This document shows, piece after piece, positions 8,031 to 17,217 of a stretch of DNA of 64,000 nt. Source of the stretch: CAG-238 sp934277695. GTDB lineage: Bacteria > Bacillota > Clostridia > Peptostreptococcales > Anaerovoracaceae. Position numbers and translations under genes: made by a program. Below the pieces are notes generated by a model, which made no database searches, had not been told where the DNA came from, and saw only the letters and a list, made by a program, of their open reading frames with translations. Numbering within the stretch: the stretch's first letter is position 1; every line of letters begins with the position of its first letter. The stretch covers positions 310,001 to 374,000 of the forward strand of contig CAKQVG010000001.1 of the NCBI GenBank assembly GCA_934277695.1. The letters are read 5' to 3'.

Positions 8031-10079
8031 TTACACCCTCCCTTTCAATGAGTTTAAAAGCTCGTCTCTGCTCTTGGATGCATAGCGAAGTTTTCTTTCC
8101 AGATTATCATGTACAAATTCGACGATCGTAAGGTAGAGCACCACCCCTACAATTGAGGCAATCCACAGCACCAAAAAGACCATCTTTGAGCTTACGCTGA
8201 ACATCAAAACGAGGAAAATCAAAGGCAGCACAAGTATCAGGAGGATTCCGTACAACTTGAGTTTGTTATAATTTTTTTCAAATTTTTCGGCCTTTTCCAT
8301 CATTTTCGTGTGAAAACTTTCCTGCCCGTTCAAAATCGCAAGAAGCGTCGAAAGCCTCACTCTTTCCCGTGTCATGCCGTTTTCGTCGCATATCATCAGG
8401 CCGGTTTCTTCGAGCTTTTTGTCAAACATTCTGTTCAGGTTCAACATGAGCGGCCGGATTCCAAGCCCGATTATAAATACCGGAGGCAGGAAAAGTGCTA
8501 AGAAAAGCATGTATTTCCAATAATAGTTTTCGTACATGCCCGCCATTGCCTCACGCATTGCGTTTATCCCATAAGTAAACGGAAGCAGCGGGTGCAGTGC
8601 CCTGAAAAATCCCGGGGTCATTTCAATCGGATAGGTTCCTGCAGAACCCGGAATCTGCAGAATGACCAGCAGAACGCAGATTGCTTTGCCGGTATGTTTA
8701 AATGTAATCGCGAGGGCATATATCATATTGACATAGACAAACGATGCCAGCATCCCCGCCGCAAAGAACGCCGGAATATTCTCGCACTGAACGTCGAAGA
8801 TCAAAAGATCCCCCGCACAGATAATGGCCGCCTGAATAAACGCAAACAGCATATACGTCATCCACCGACCGAAATATGCCTGGCTTGCTGTCAGATTTTT
8901 CAGCCTTTCGTCGCGGTCAACTTCCATCTTCAAGACCGATATTAAAACAATGCCGCTGACCCAAAGTGCCAAGTTCGTATAAAACGGGGTCATCGCCGTT
9001 CCGTAATTTTTTACGGGGTAAAGGCTTACCGTTTTCACATTGACCGGAGAGGAAATGAATTGCGAAATTTCATCTGTATTTAAGGAACTTCCGTCTGCAA
9101 GCTGCCTAAGCGAAGTATAGATTGCCGCACTCGAAAGCGCAGACAAATCCTCGCTGACTCCGTCGATTCTGTCTTCAGCCTTTCCCAAAATATCGGCTGT
9201 CTGCTCTATGGCATCCGAGGACTGGTTCAAAGCCGTCTCGGTTTGTGTAAGCAGCCTGTGCATTTTTGCAAACGACGGCTGCATTCCGTCAAGACTTTCC
9301 GCCAATTTTACAGCCAATGGGTCTTTTGTGAGTTTCAGGCTGCGGGAAGCCGATTGGGCTGCTTTTTCCGTGCTGCTGAGCGCTGCCTCGGATTTTGCTA
9401 TTTTTGCACGGTTTTGTGTATCGGTTCGGTAATTGTTTTTCAGCGAAATTTCGCCATTTTCAATCTTTTCCGATGCCTTTGTCATCTTTCGCGGCAAATT
9501 ATCGTTTAATTGCGATGCATCATTACTTGCTTTTTTCGCCGCTTCCTGCAGGGCTTCAACCGCTGCCTCCGATGCCACCGAGACAAAAGTTTCGTCTACT
9601 TGCTGCTGAATTGTCGCTGCTCCGGTATCCGTCACCTTCGGTGCGATGGCATTCTTCTTTTCGTTGAGATAATATTCAATCCGCGGGGATTCGATTTTGC
9701 CTGAAAGAATGCTTACCAAATCCTCGCTGAAGTCCTCCGGTATCACGATTGCCGCGTAATAGTCTCCCGCGCGCACGCCGCTTACCGCCTCACTTCTTCC
9801 GGTGAATACCCACCCGAGGGCATCGTTCTTTTTCAGGTTTTCAATGATTTTGTCGCCTGCGTTGAGGCTCCCCGTCGCTTCCTTCTGCGTCCCCTCATCG
9901 CAGTTTGCCACGGCAATGTGTATCCCTGCGGTGTTTTCGTAAGGATCCATGTTTGCATCTATGTTAAACCACGCATACAATGCCGGAACAAAGCACACCC
10001 CAATCGAAACAATGACTGCCACAAAGTTCCCGGCAAGCCTTGTTATATCTCTTTTAAAAATCCACAATACATTTTTCAT
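8031..10079 (-). CDS. YhgE/Pip-family membrane protein (second paralogue)
   Basis: This 682-residue paralogue of the downstream protein starts with one membrane helix and ALYAWFNIDANMDPYENT. It has a shorter helical extracytoplasmic segment (about 180-320) and a C-terminal ABC-2-like membrane domain with GSAGTYPIEMTPGFF and PFTYGINAMRE. Unlike its neighbour it carries an extra C-terminal extension with two more membrane helices after a charged stretch (residues 560-680). Its ATG overlaps the stop of the ABC fusion gene by four bases (ATGA), implying translational coupling. AAAGG lies ten bases upstream. Two adjacent paralogues suggest a heteromeric membrane complex, possibly powered by or associated with the upstream ABC protein. 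That is inference. Confidence 0.85.
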   Translation of the reverse strand: MKNVLWIFKRDITRLAGNFVAVIVSIGVCFVPALYAWFNIDANMDPYENTAGIHIAVANCDEGTQKEATGSLNAGDKIIENLKKNDALGWVFTGRSEAVSGVRAGDYYAAIVIPEDFSEDLVSILSGKIESPRIEYYLNEKKNAIAPKVTDTGAATIQQQVDETFVSVASEAAVEALQEAAKKASNDASQLNDNLPRKMTKASEKIENGEISLKNNYRTDTQNRAKIAKSEAALSSTEKAAQSASRSLKLTKDPLAVKLAESLDGMQPSFAKMHRLLTQTETALNQSSDAIEQTADILGKAEDRIDGVSEDLSALSSAAIYTSLRQLADGSSLNTDEISQFISSPVNVKTVSLYPVKNYGTAMTPFYTNLALWVSGIVLISVLKMEVDRDERLKNLTASQAYFGRWMTYMLFAFIQAAIICAGDLLIFDVQCENIPAFFAAGMLASFVYVNMIYALAITFKHTGKAICVLLVILQIPGSAGTYPIEMTPGFFRALHPLLPFTYGINAMREAMAGMYENYYWKYMLFLALFLPPVFIIGLGIRPLMLNLNRMFDKKLEETGLMICDENGMTRERVRLSTLLAILNGQESFHTKMMEKAEKFEKNYNKLKLYGILLILVLPLIFLVLMFSVSSKMVFLVLWIASIVGVVLYLTIVEFVHDNLERKLRYASKSRDELLNSLKGRV

Positions 10080-11521
10080 ATCAAAACAACCTTTTCCGAT
10101 AATTTTTCACAATCTCCGCTGTTGTGCGAAATCAAGATAACCGTCTTCCCCTTTGTGGTTTCTTTCCATAATCGCTGCACAATGCGCTCCTTGAGTTCTT
10201 CGTCAAGGCCTCTGAAAGGTTCGTCCAGTATCATCAGGTTTGCATTTGAAAGGAAGGTTCTTCCTAAAGCGACCCTGTGCCGCATGCCTCCTGAAAGCTC
10301 CGCAGGCAGGGAGAAGAGGACTTCCGTAAGTTCCAGTGCCTCCGCCGTTCTGCGTATCTGGGCATCAAGTTCATGTCCCGCATCGTTAATCCTGCTGAGT
10401 GCCATGTTATCATAGACAGTCAGCCACGGCAAAAGCCGGTCCTCCTGAAACAAAAATGAAAGTTTCACATCTGCGGCTCCCCGCATCTCAACTTTCCCCG
10501 CGTCCGCTTCAACAAGCCCCGCGATAATCATGGCTAGAGTGGTTTTTCCCCGCCCCGACGGTCCCGAAACCGCTGTGACCGTACCGCTTTCAAATTTTAT
10601 CGTCATATCGGTTAATACCGATTTATTCTCATAATTCTTCGAAATGCCGGAAAGCTGAATTTCCGGTGCAAGGGCCTGCTCTTTTTCCTCCCCATGTGCC
10701 TTCAGTCTGACCGCAGCCTTTTTCTCTGCATAGGAAGCAGCTCGCATCACGAGCTTTTCGAACAATACACTCAAAGCTACGATTGCCGCAATATAGGCAA
10801 ACAATCTTTCGGTCTCAAGGTAGTACTTCGCATTCATCATTTCGTAGCCGAGGGAAAAATCCGGTATGGAAAGCACCTCTGCCGCAATCACGGCCTTCCA
10901 GCTCAGTCCGCATACAAGCCGAAGTGCCGCATTCAGATTCGGGCGAATCGAAGGGATATAAATCAGTCTGAGTTTCTGCGCCTCCGTCAGTCCGTATAGG
11001 GCAGCAACCTCAAGATATTCTCCGGAAACCGCATCCAGCCCCCCGAGCACATTCGTATATACAATCGGAAAGCACATGATGAAGCATACGATGACCGCAA
11101 CGAAATCCGATGATACGAGAAGAATCACATAGATGATGACTGCCATAACCGGAACCGACTTAAAAAAACTTACCGGCAGTTTCAGAAACTCCCTTGCCGT
11201 CCGGTGTTTATACGCAGTCCATGCCGCCGCAATTCCCACTGCAAAGGAAAGAAACATTGCAATCAAACACCTTGCAACAGTCCATGCGGCATCGATATAA
11301 AATCCGGCTTCCCGCACAAGCTGTCCCAGTGCCTTCAGCGTTTGCAACGGGCCCGGAAGCAAAAGTTCGCTTCCTGCCGCAAAAGCCGCAAGCTGCCAAA
11401 TAACAAGCCAAGCAAGGCAGATGAAAACTTTTCTGCCTTGCTTGATTTCGCGTGTTTTTCCTTTATTCTTTTGTTTTCTTTCCGTCCGATTACTCGGCAC
11501 CTGCGTAATACAATTCTTCAT
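10076..11521 (-). CDS. ABC transporter permease-ATPase fusion (nitrate/sulfonate/taurine-type)
   Basis: This 481-residue protein joins two subunits normally encoded separately. Residues 30-265 form a six-helix binding-protein-dependent permease of the SsuC/TauC type, with EYLEVAALYGLTEAQKLRLIYIPSI-like coupling-helix sequence. Residues 288-481 form an ATPase with Walker A GPSGRGKTT (320-328), signature LSGGM (409-413), Walker B LMILDEP (429-435) and an H-loop ISHNS. The ATPase is short (about 195 residues) and ends soon after the H-loop. The start at 11521 overlaps the lipoprotein gene by 32 bases, but GGCGGAG lies nine bases upstream. With the upstream lipoprotein it forms a complete importer in two genes. 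The substrate is unknown. Confidence 0.85.
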   Translation of the reverse strand: MKNCITQVPSNRTERKQKNKGKTREIKQGRKVFICLAWLVIWQLAAFAAGSELLLPGPLQTLKALGQLVREAGFYIDAAWTVARCLIAMFLSFAVGIAAAWTAYKHRTAREFLKLPVSFFKSVPVMAVIIYVILLVSSDFVAVIVCFIMCFPIVYTNVLGGLDAVSGEYLEVAALYGLTEAQKLRLIYIPSIRPNLNAALRLVCGLSWKAVIAAEVLSIPDFSLGYEMMNAKYYLETERLFAYIAAIVALSVLFEKLVMRAASYAEKKAAVRLKAHGEEKEQALAPEIQLSGISKNYENKSVLTDMTIKFESGTVTAVSGPSGRGKTTLAMIIAGLVEADAGKVEMRGAADVKLSFLFQEDRLLPWLTVYDNMALSRINDAGHELDAQIRRTAEALELTEVLFSLPAELSGGMRHRVALGRTFLSNANLMILDEPFRGLDEELKERIVQRLWKETTKGKTVILISHNSGDCEKLSEKVVLI

Positions 11522-12497
11522 CCGGTAATACTCCGCCTACCGAGGCAGGCTCCATATCATATAATGTTTGATTAAACGTCCTGAGAATATCAGCACCTTC
11601 ACCTGCATTCGTTCCCGTGAAAAGAACCATCTTGCACCTTGAAATTGCGGATTTTGCAATCGCTTCCTTGCCGATAAATCCTTTCTCGACAATCAGCGCG
11701 CCGGCTCCGTCATCACTGTTTACAAAATCCACAGATTCTGCATAATCTTTCAGCAGCACTTCAAGATCTGCTGGTCTGTCGCTGACAAAACCCCTGCGTG
11801 CCACGAGTACACCCATAGGGAGTTCCTGCCCCGTTGCTTCGTTCCAAAGTTTATTCAGGTCAAAAAGCTGTTTCACAGAGTCTCCGCCCGCCGCAAGAGC
11901 TGTTGATACGAACGGTTCCGGCAACATGGCGATTGCGCCTTTTTCGCTGAGCAGTTTCTGGTTTACGTCCGCATGGTTTGCAAGCCATTTAATCGTAACA
12001 TCTTTTTGCGGATCGAGTCCTGCGGTCTCAAGCACTTTCTGCAGCACATATTCCGGTGTGCCGCCCTGTCCGCTTGCATAAATCGTTTTTCCCTTAAGTT
12101 CCTTAACATCCTGTAATTCGACATCATTTCCCAAGACATACAGCACCCCCAGCACGACCGGGCTTACCGCCACAATCTGTCCTTGTGTCTTGTTGTACAG
12201 AACCGCCGCCATATTGGAAGGCAGTGCCGCCACATCGACCTCACCGCTTATAAGTTTCGGGGCAATATCGGTTGGCGCCTGATAGGTCGTGATGTTGTAC
12301 TTATCCGCCATGTCCATGAGTTTCACCATGCCCATGCCTGTCGGTCCATTCAAAGCCGCAATGTTTACCGGTGCGCTCACGGTGCCCGGCGTATCATCCA
12401 TGGAATTGCCGCATGCCGCAGCAAAGGTAAGCATCAGTGCAAGTGACAGCAAAAGTGCCAAAATCTTTCTATTGCTTAATTTCTGTTCTTTCTTCAT
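11490..12497 (-). CDS. ABC transporter substrate-binding lipoprotein (SsuA/NMT1-like)
   Basis: This 335-residue precursor has a lipoprotein signal: KK, a hydrophobic stretch, then FAAAC with the lipidated Cys at about residue 29. The mature part has the two-lobe NMT1/THI5/SsuA look: IAALNGPTGMGMVKL near the start, GEVDVAALPSNMAA, LKGKTIYASGQGGTPEYVL and a hinge near MLPEPFVSTAL. Proteins of this family bind thiamine precursors, sulfonates, nitrate or related small molecules; nothing here decides which. It starts after GGAGG with good spacing. Its first 29 bases overlap the tagO gene, and its 3' end overlaps the permease-ATPase gene by 32 bases, so the transport genes are tightly coupled behind tagO. 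Confidence 0.88.
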   Translation of the reverse strand: MKKEQKLSNRKILALLLSLALMLTFAAACGNSMDDTPGTVSAPVNIAALNGPTGMGMVKLMDMADKYNITTYQAPTDIAPKLISGEVDVAALPSNMAAVLYNKTQGQIVAVSPVVLGVLYVLGNDVELQDVKELKGKTIYASGQGGTPEYVLQKVLETAGLDPQKDVTIKWLANHADVNQKLLSEKGAIAMLPEPFVSTALAAGGDSVKQLFDLNKLWNEATGQELPMGVLVARRGFVSDRPADLEVLLKDYAESVDFVNSDDGAGALIVEKGFIGKEAIAKSAISRCKMVLFTGTNAGEGADILRTFNQTLYDMEPASVGGVLPDEELYYAGAE

Positions 12498-13578
12498 TTT
12501 CTTGTCCTCCTTCGTTATCCGTTTTTTCGATATTTATGTCCTGAGGATTCTTAATCTGAGGCATAATGTGATTTGCATCCGTAAGGAAAATATAGATAAG
12601 CATAAACGCAATCGCAAAAAGGCCCGCGGTTTCAACATATAAATCTCTGCTGAATGTGACCGCAGCCACACCCATAATTCCGCTCACTCCGTACAGCATG
12701 AGCGTTGCCCTTCTCTGCCCGTATCCGAGCCGCATCAGTCTGTGGTGAAGATGTCCCTTGTCCGCTTCCATAATCGGTCTCTTGTTCACAACTCTTCTGA
12801 AAATCGCAAACGCTGTATCAAAGATAGGAACACCCAGCACAAGCACCGGAATAATCACCGCCACAACCGTCGCGCTTTTTACCGGCCCGATAATCGACAT
12901 CGTTGAAAGCATGAATCCCAAATAAAGTGACCCGCCGTCTCCCATAAAAATCTTCGCAGGATAAAAGTTGTACGGCAAAAATCCAAGTGCGCCGCCCGCA
13001 AGCGCGAGCATTGCTCCGGAAGCCAGGTACATTCCGTGAATATACGCAACATATGCGATGCAAAGCGATGCAATCGCCGAAGTTCCCGCCGCAAGTCCGT
13101 CCAGTCCGTCGATCAGATTGACCGTGTTGGTTATGCCGACAATCCAGATGATCGTCACGATGAAGCAAAGGATCGTTCCCAGCTCGCTCTTGCCGCTGCC
13201 GAAAAAGTTGCTGATGAACTCGATGCGAAGTCCGTACATATACATGATAACGGCGATGATGGTCTGTCCGATAAATTTAACTTTTGCCGGCAGATTTTTT
13301 AAATCATCCACAATTCCGAGGATATAGATCAGGATTCCCCCAATCAGGATTCCCATGATGCGGTTGTCAAGCTGCAGCAGAAAAACAGCCGTCGATACGG
13401 TTGTCCCCACAAAAATCGCAAGTCCTCCGAATCTCGGCATTGCTTTCGTGTGCATGCGTCTTGAATCCTTAGGTATATCCATCGCACCGATCTTCGGTGC
13501 AAGCTTGATTGCTACCGGCGTCATTGCAAGCGACAATACGAAAGCCAGTAAAAATGTCATCCAAAGTGTACTATACAT
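12469..13578 (-). CDS. tagO: Undecaprenyl-phosphate GlcNAc-1-phosphate transferase (MraY/WecA/TagO family)
   Basis: This 369-residue integral membrane enzyme is predicted to transfer GlcNAc-1-phosphate or a related sugar phosphate to undecaprenyl phosphate, the first step of teichoic-acid or other envelope glycan synthesis. Family hallmarks are KDSRRMHTKAMPRFGGLAIF near residue 40, GIVDDLKNLP, NTVNLIDGLDGLAAG, FNFYPAK-like PYNFYPAKIFMGDGGS, and the cytoplasmic HLHHRLM histidine motif. About eleven membrane segments are visible. A charged, acidic C-terminal tail of about 35 residues follows the last helix. GGGAGA precedes the ATG. The gene sits between the dCMP deaminase (21-base gap) and the lipoprotein gene (29-base overlap). 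TagO versus WecA naming is tentative. Confidence 0.85.
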   Translation of the reverse strand: MYSTLWMTFLLAFVLSLAMTPVAIKLAPKIGAMDIPKDSRRMHTKAMPRFGGLAIFVGTTVSTAVFLLQLDNRIMGILIGGILIYILGIVDDLKNLPAKVKFIGQTIIAVIMYMYGLRIEFISNFFGSGKSELGTILCFIVTIIWIVGITNTVNLIDGLDGLAAGTSAIASLCIAYVAYIHGMYLASGAMLALAGGALGFLPYNFYPAKIFMGDGGSLYLGFMLSTMSIIGPVKSATVVAVIIPVLVLGVPIFDTAFAIFRRVVNKRPIMEADKGHLHHRLMRLGYGQRRATLMLYGVSGIMGVAAVTFSRDLYVETAGLFAIAFMLIYIFLTDANHIMPQIKNPQDINIEKTDNEGGQENEERTEIKQ

Positions 13579-13599
13579 ATATTATCTCCCAGTTCGCCA

Positions 13600-14061
13600 T
13601 TATTCTTCTTCGCTTTTTTCAAGTTTTTCAACCACAAGCCCCGCTTCATTCAGGATTTCAACCGCAAGCTCGTCCGGATAACCTTCCCGAACCACGATTC
13701 TTTTAATCCCGGCATTGACAATCATCTTGGCACAGATCCCGCACGGCTGATGCGTTATGTAAATCGTTCCGCCTTCGATGGCATGTCCCATGGAAGCGGC
13801 CTGAATAATTGCGTTTTGCTCAGCATGAAGTGCCATGCAGAGTTCATGTCTTTGACCCGACGGTACGCCGAGTTTCTGCCGCAGGCAGCCGCCTCGCTCT
13901 TCACAATGCTTGATTCCTCTCGGAGCACCGTTATATCCGGTTGCAATTGCGTGCTTTTCCTTAACGATAACCGCTCCGACATTTCTTCTCATGCATGTCG
14001 AGCGTTTCGCGGTGAGTTCTGCCATTTCCATAAAATACTCATCCCAGCTGGGTCTTTTCAT
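13600..14061 (-). CDS. Deoxycytidylate (dCMP) deaminase, ComEB-like
   Basis: This 153-residue zinc-dependent deaminase has HAE at residues 79-81 (zinc His and catalytic Glu) and PCGIC at 106-110 (two zinc cysteines). An extra CxxxxGGC/HC segment typical of dCMP deaminases is at 49-59. It would convert dCMP to dUMP, feeding thymidylate synthesis; ComEB homologues in Firmicutes share this length and layout. A strong GGAGA site precedes the ATG. The gene lies 18 bases after truA and 21 bases before tagO. The acidic C-terminus (EKSEEE) is ordinary. Confidence 0.88.
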   Translation of the reverse strand: MKRPSWDEYFMEMAELTAKRSTCMRRNVGAVIVKEKHAIATGYNGAPRGIKHCEERGGCLRQKLGVPSGQRHELCMALHAEQNAIIQAASMGHAIEGGTIYITHQPCGICAKMIVNAGIKRIVVREGYPDELAVEILNEAGLVVEKLEKSEEE

Positions 14062-14079
14062 TGCTTTTCTCCTTACCTG

Positions 14080-14856
14080 CTAAAAGTTTTCGTAATATAC
14101 CCTGACAAGATAAAGGCCCTCCGCAGGAGCCGTATGTCCCGCATTCTGCCTGTCTCCTTTTTCGATGATTCCCGCTATGTCCCCGGGCTGCTTCTTTCCG
14201 AGACCCACCTCGACCAGTGTTCCCGTAATAATTCTTACCATGTTATACAAAAATCCGTCGCCGGTCACTTCAATTATAACATTTTCTTCTTGCCTGTGTA
14301 TGTCGAGTCTGTGAATTGTGCGTACCGTAGTCAATCTTTCGTTTCCGCCCGCCGCCTGAAAGCACTTGAAATCATGCGTTCCGACGATGAATCCTGCCGC
14401 CTGCCGCATTTTATCCGTGTCGAGCGGTTTCTGCACTTGATAACAGTACCTGCGCTTGAAAACATCAACATCCGGGCAATTTCGAATGATATACCGGTAG
14501 GTTTTCCCTTTCGAGTCAAACCGTGCGTGGAAATCGAGCGGCATCTCTCGTACTTCTGTGATTCTGACATCACCCACAGCCGACTGCGAATTTTGGCCGC
14601 CCGCCAAAAGGTTGTTAGCGGCCCGCATGATCCTGTCCGTCGGTATTCCGAATTCACCTTTGAAGGAAGCTCTCTGCCCCAATGCATGAACCCCCGCATC
14701 GGTGCGGCTTGTCCCGTTTATCGAAATATCGCATGCGCAGAGCTTGGAAAGTACTCTCTCAAGTTCGCCCTGCACGGTTCTGCGGCCCGGCTGCCTCTGC
14801 CATCCGCTGAATCCGCTGCCGTCGTATTCAATTGTCAAGAGAATGTTTCTTTCCAT
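14080..14856 (-). CDS. truA: tRNA pseudouridine(38-40) synthase TruA
   Basis: This 258-residue enzyme converts uridines 38, 39 and 40 of the tRNA anticodon arm to pseudouridine. The start is clear from LTIEYDGSGFSGWQRQP at the N-terminus, and the catalytic aspartate lies in GTSRTDAGVHALGQ. MVRIITGTLVEVG and the C-terminal AEGLYLVRV match the family. I use the ATG at 14856, preceded by AGGAAAGAG, rather than an in-frame ATG 48 bases upstream that lacks a site. It follows the prepilin peptidase by ten bases in the same leftward run. Confidence 0.93.
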   Translation of the reverse strand: MERNILLTIEYDGSGFSGWQRQPGRRTVQGELERVLSKLCACDISINGTSRTDAGVHALGQRASFKGEFGIPTDRIMRAANNLLAGGQNSQSAVGDVRITEVREMPLDFHARFDSKGKTYRYIIRNCPDVDVFKRRYCYQVQKPLDTDKMRQAAGFIVGTHDFKCFQAAGGNERLTTVRTIHRLDIHRQEENVIIEVTGDGFLYNMVRIITGTLVEVGLGKKQPGDIAGIIEKGDRQNAGHTAPAEGLYLVRVYYENF

Positions 14857-14866
14857 AAACTCTTTC

Positions 14867-15586
14867 CTAAAGCACAATATTAAATTCATTATACAACAAC
14901 TCACGGAAAATTACCATGTATAAAACCGCAGCCCCTGTAATATACGGAACCATCGGCCGTTCGTCCGTGCGTTTTGCCCTTTTTTCGAGCAGAAGCCATG
15001 CAAAATGCCCCGCGCTTGCAAATGTGCTTACAACAAAGATAAAGAGAATCCCTTTCATCCCCGTCAAAAGCCCCAAGGCGGTAAAAAGCTTAATGTCAGC
15101 TCCTCCCACTGCGCTTTTCCTATACACAAGCCTTCCGATAAGTGCGATTGTCCCCGTAAGCGCAAGTCCTATGGCTGCCCCGATCAGGCAGTCAAGCGGG
15201 CCGCCCTCCGTCTGCGGTATCATTCCGAGCCCGCACACAAGCAGCATCAGGAGAAACTGGTCCGGCACAATCATATATTTTATATCGGCAATTGACATTT
15301 CGAGCAGCAGCCATACCGCAAGCACCGCCGCAAAAGCGTAAAACGGGTTGTCAATGCCCATCTTGATGCCCACCACGATAAAAAATCCCGTGAAAACATA
15401 CTTCCATGGCGTGCTTTTTATCCTCTGACAGCTCGGATGCAAAAGTTCCTCGTCCGGTTCTTCTCCGTAATCGACCAGCCACTTGCCCGGGATTCTGTTA
15501 AATACCCAAACTGCTCCGTTGCCGAGGATAACCCCGATAAGCAGAAACACGGCACATATAATAATCATGCTGAAATGTGAATCCAT
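14867..15586 (-). CDS. A24-family prepilin peptidase-like membrane protease
   Basis: This 239-residue polytopic membrane protein has the two aspartates of type IV prepilin peptidases: one in SIADIKYMIVPDQ and one in the GGADIKLF motif (consensus GxGDxK). It lacks the N-terminal cysteine-rich methylation domain of PilD, having only a short cytoplasmic insert (EEPDEELLHPSCQ), so it should cleave but not methylate. No pilin-like gene occurs in the window, so its substrate is not evident. The ATG at 15586 follows AAAGGAG; in-frame sequence further upstream lies in the divergent promoter region and is rejected. It is the first gene of the leftward run. Confidence 0.82.
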   Translation of the reverse strand: MDSHFSMIIICAVFLLIGVILGNGAVWVFNRIPGKWLVDYGEEPDEELLHPSCQRIKSTPWKYVFTGFFIVVGIKMGIDNPFYAFAAVLAVWLLLEMSIADIKYMIVPDQFLLMLLVCGLGMIPQTEGGPLDCLIGAAIGLALTGTIALIGRLVYRKSAVGGADIKLFTALGLLTGMKGILFIFVVSTFASAGHFAWLLLEKRAKRTDERPMVPYITGAAVLYMVIFRELLYNEFNIVL

Positions 15587-15741
15587 TTTTTCACTCCTTT
15601 GGGTCTTATCATACCATGATTTATACAAAAAATGAACATTTTTACGGTCATTTTTTGGGATTTTTTGCCCCATATGCGGTTGTGCTTCCCTTTTTATTTG
15701 ATATAATAAAATAGTTGATTTAATACTTGGGAGGAAATTTC

Positions 15742-17154
15742 ATGGATTTTATAAAATTTGACATCGTGGGCATTGCCCTGAACCCCTTCGTTCTGATGTT
15801 CGTAACGATTGCGCTCGGACTTTTGTTCGGCAAAATCAAATTCGGTAAATTCAGCTTCGGAACATCGGGTGCCATGTTCGTCGGTCTTGCAGTCGGCTTC
15901 GTGGTTTACGGCTTTGCTCAGAAACTATACAATGTGGGCGATGAAACTGCAGCCGGCTTCAAAGCCGCAGCGCAGATTATGGAAGGAAACGGCGGCAAAG
16001 TCATCAACTCATATTTCTTCACCGCGGCGCTTTTCTTCTTCGTCGCGGCCGTCGGGCTTCTGGCATCCAAGGACCTTGCAATCGTCCTCAAAAAATACGG
16101 CTCGAAATTCGTCGTCCTCGGCCTTTTGATTACTTTGGTCGGCGCGGGCGCAACCTATGCCTGCACAGCAATCTGCAAAGACACGAACTCTTATGCGGTT
16201 GCCGGCGTCTACACAGGCGCTATGACAAGCTCCCCGGGGCTTGCCTCCGCCCTTGAGACATCCGAGCTTCAGGCAAACGAATACGCCGATAACTTCGCAA
16301 ATCTTCCTGATAAAGAAAAAGAGGCAATCCTGACGGTACTTGCACTCGATGAAAAATATGCGGATGTTACCCTTGAAAACACGCCGTCACTTTCAAAAGA
16401 CCAGAAACAGGCGTACATAAATCAAGCGACGGCGCAGGTCGGAATCGGCTCCGCGGTCGGCTACCCGTTCGGCGTTATCATCGTAATTCTGGCAGTAAAC
16501 TTCCTCAGCGTCATCTTCCGCTTCGATGTGGAGGCGGAGAAACTGGCCTACCGCCGGGAGATGGAGTCAGCGCGTGAAGTCGGCGGCATACGCGAGGTGA
16601 AGACAACGGATTTCAGCATTCTGTCGTTTGCAATCGTATGCTTTGCGGGATACCTTTTGGGCTCAATCAAAATATACATGGGCCCGCTCGGCTATGTCAG
16701 CCTCGAATCGACAGGAGGCATTCTGATCGGCTCTCTGATTCTGGGCTATATCGGAAAAATCGGCCCGCTTTCGTTCCGCATGGACCCGAAAGTCCTTGCA
16801 ATTATCCGCGAACTCGGCCTTGCATTCTTCCTTGCGATTGTCGGTCTTAATTACGGCTACGGTGCAGTTGATGCGCTTACAGGTTCCGGCATTACGCTTG
16901 CACTCGTAAGTCTGGGGGTCGGTGCGGCTGCCATCATGGCGGGTTTCTTCGTTGGCCGCTATGTATTTAAACTGAACTGGATTATGCTTTCCGGCGCAAT
17001 CTGCGGAGGCATGACCTCCACGCCGGGTCTCGGTGCCGCTACAGACGCGGTCGGAAGCGACGACCCGGGCGCAGGCTACGGTGCAACCTACCCGTTCGCA
17101 CTGTTCGGAATGGTTATCTTCACAATTATACTGAATAAGCTGCCGTTGCTGTAG
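15742..17154 (+). CDS. AspT/YidE/YbjL-type transporter
   Basis: This 470-residue membrane protein has two repeated halves typical of the aspartate:alanine exchanger/YidE-YbjL family. Each half ends in a conserved re-entrant motif: GVYTGAMTSSPGLASALE near residue 160 and GAICGGMTSTPGLGAATD near 425. Ten or more hydrophobic segments are visible. Family members usually carry two RCK_C (TrkA-C) domains between the halves; here the centre is only a roughly 90-residue soluble insert plus a short charged linker, so the RCK_C regulatory module appears to be missing. The substrate is probably a dicarboxylate or amino acid, but this is not resolvable. The ATG follows GAGGAAA with five-base spacing. A stem-loop terminator follows. 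Confidence 0.8.
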   Translation: MDFIKFDIVGIALNPFVLMFVTIALGLLFGKIKFGKFSFGTSGAMFVGLAVGFVVYGFAQKLYNVGDETAAGFKAAAQIMEGNGGKVINSYFFTAALFFFVAAVGLLASKDLAIVLKKYGSKFVVLGLLITLVGAGATYACTAICKDTNSYAVAGVYTGAMTSSPGLASALETSELQANEYADNFANLPDKEKEAILTVLALDEKYADVTLENTPSLSKDQKQAYINQATAQVGIGSAVGYPFGVIIVILAVNFLSVIFRFDVEAEKLAYRREMESAREVGGIREVKTTDFSILSFAIVCFAGYLLGSIKIYMGPLGYVSLESTGGILIGSLILGYIGKIGPLSFRMDPKVLAIIRELGLAFFLAIVGLNYGYGAVDALTGSGITLALVSLGVGAAAIMAGFFVGRYVFKLNWIMLSGAICGGMTSTPGLGAATDAVGSDDPGAGYGATYPFALFGMVIFTIILNKLPLL

Positions 17155-17174
17155 CAAACGGCTTTTACAAAAAA

Positions 17175-17198
17175 TGCACCCGAAAGGGTGCACTTTTT
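17175..17198 (+). terminator. Rho-independent terminator of the AspT-like gene
   Basis: TGCACCC and GGGTGCA form a perfect stem around a GAAA tetraloop, followed by CTTTTTAT. Confidence 0.88.
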
Positions 17199-17217
17199 AT
17201 TCCGTTTTATAATTTTG

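Noticed and set aside
13750..14883. 377-codon open frame antisense to dCMP deaminase and truA
   Set aside because: Both opposite genes have full catalytic motifs; this frame shows none.
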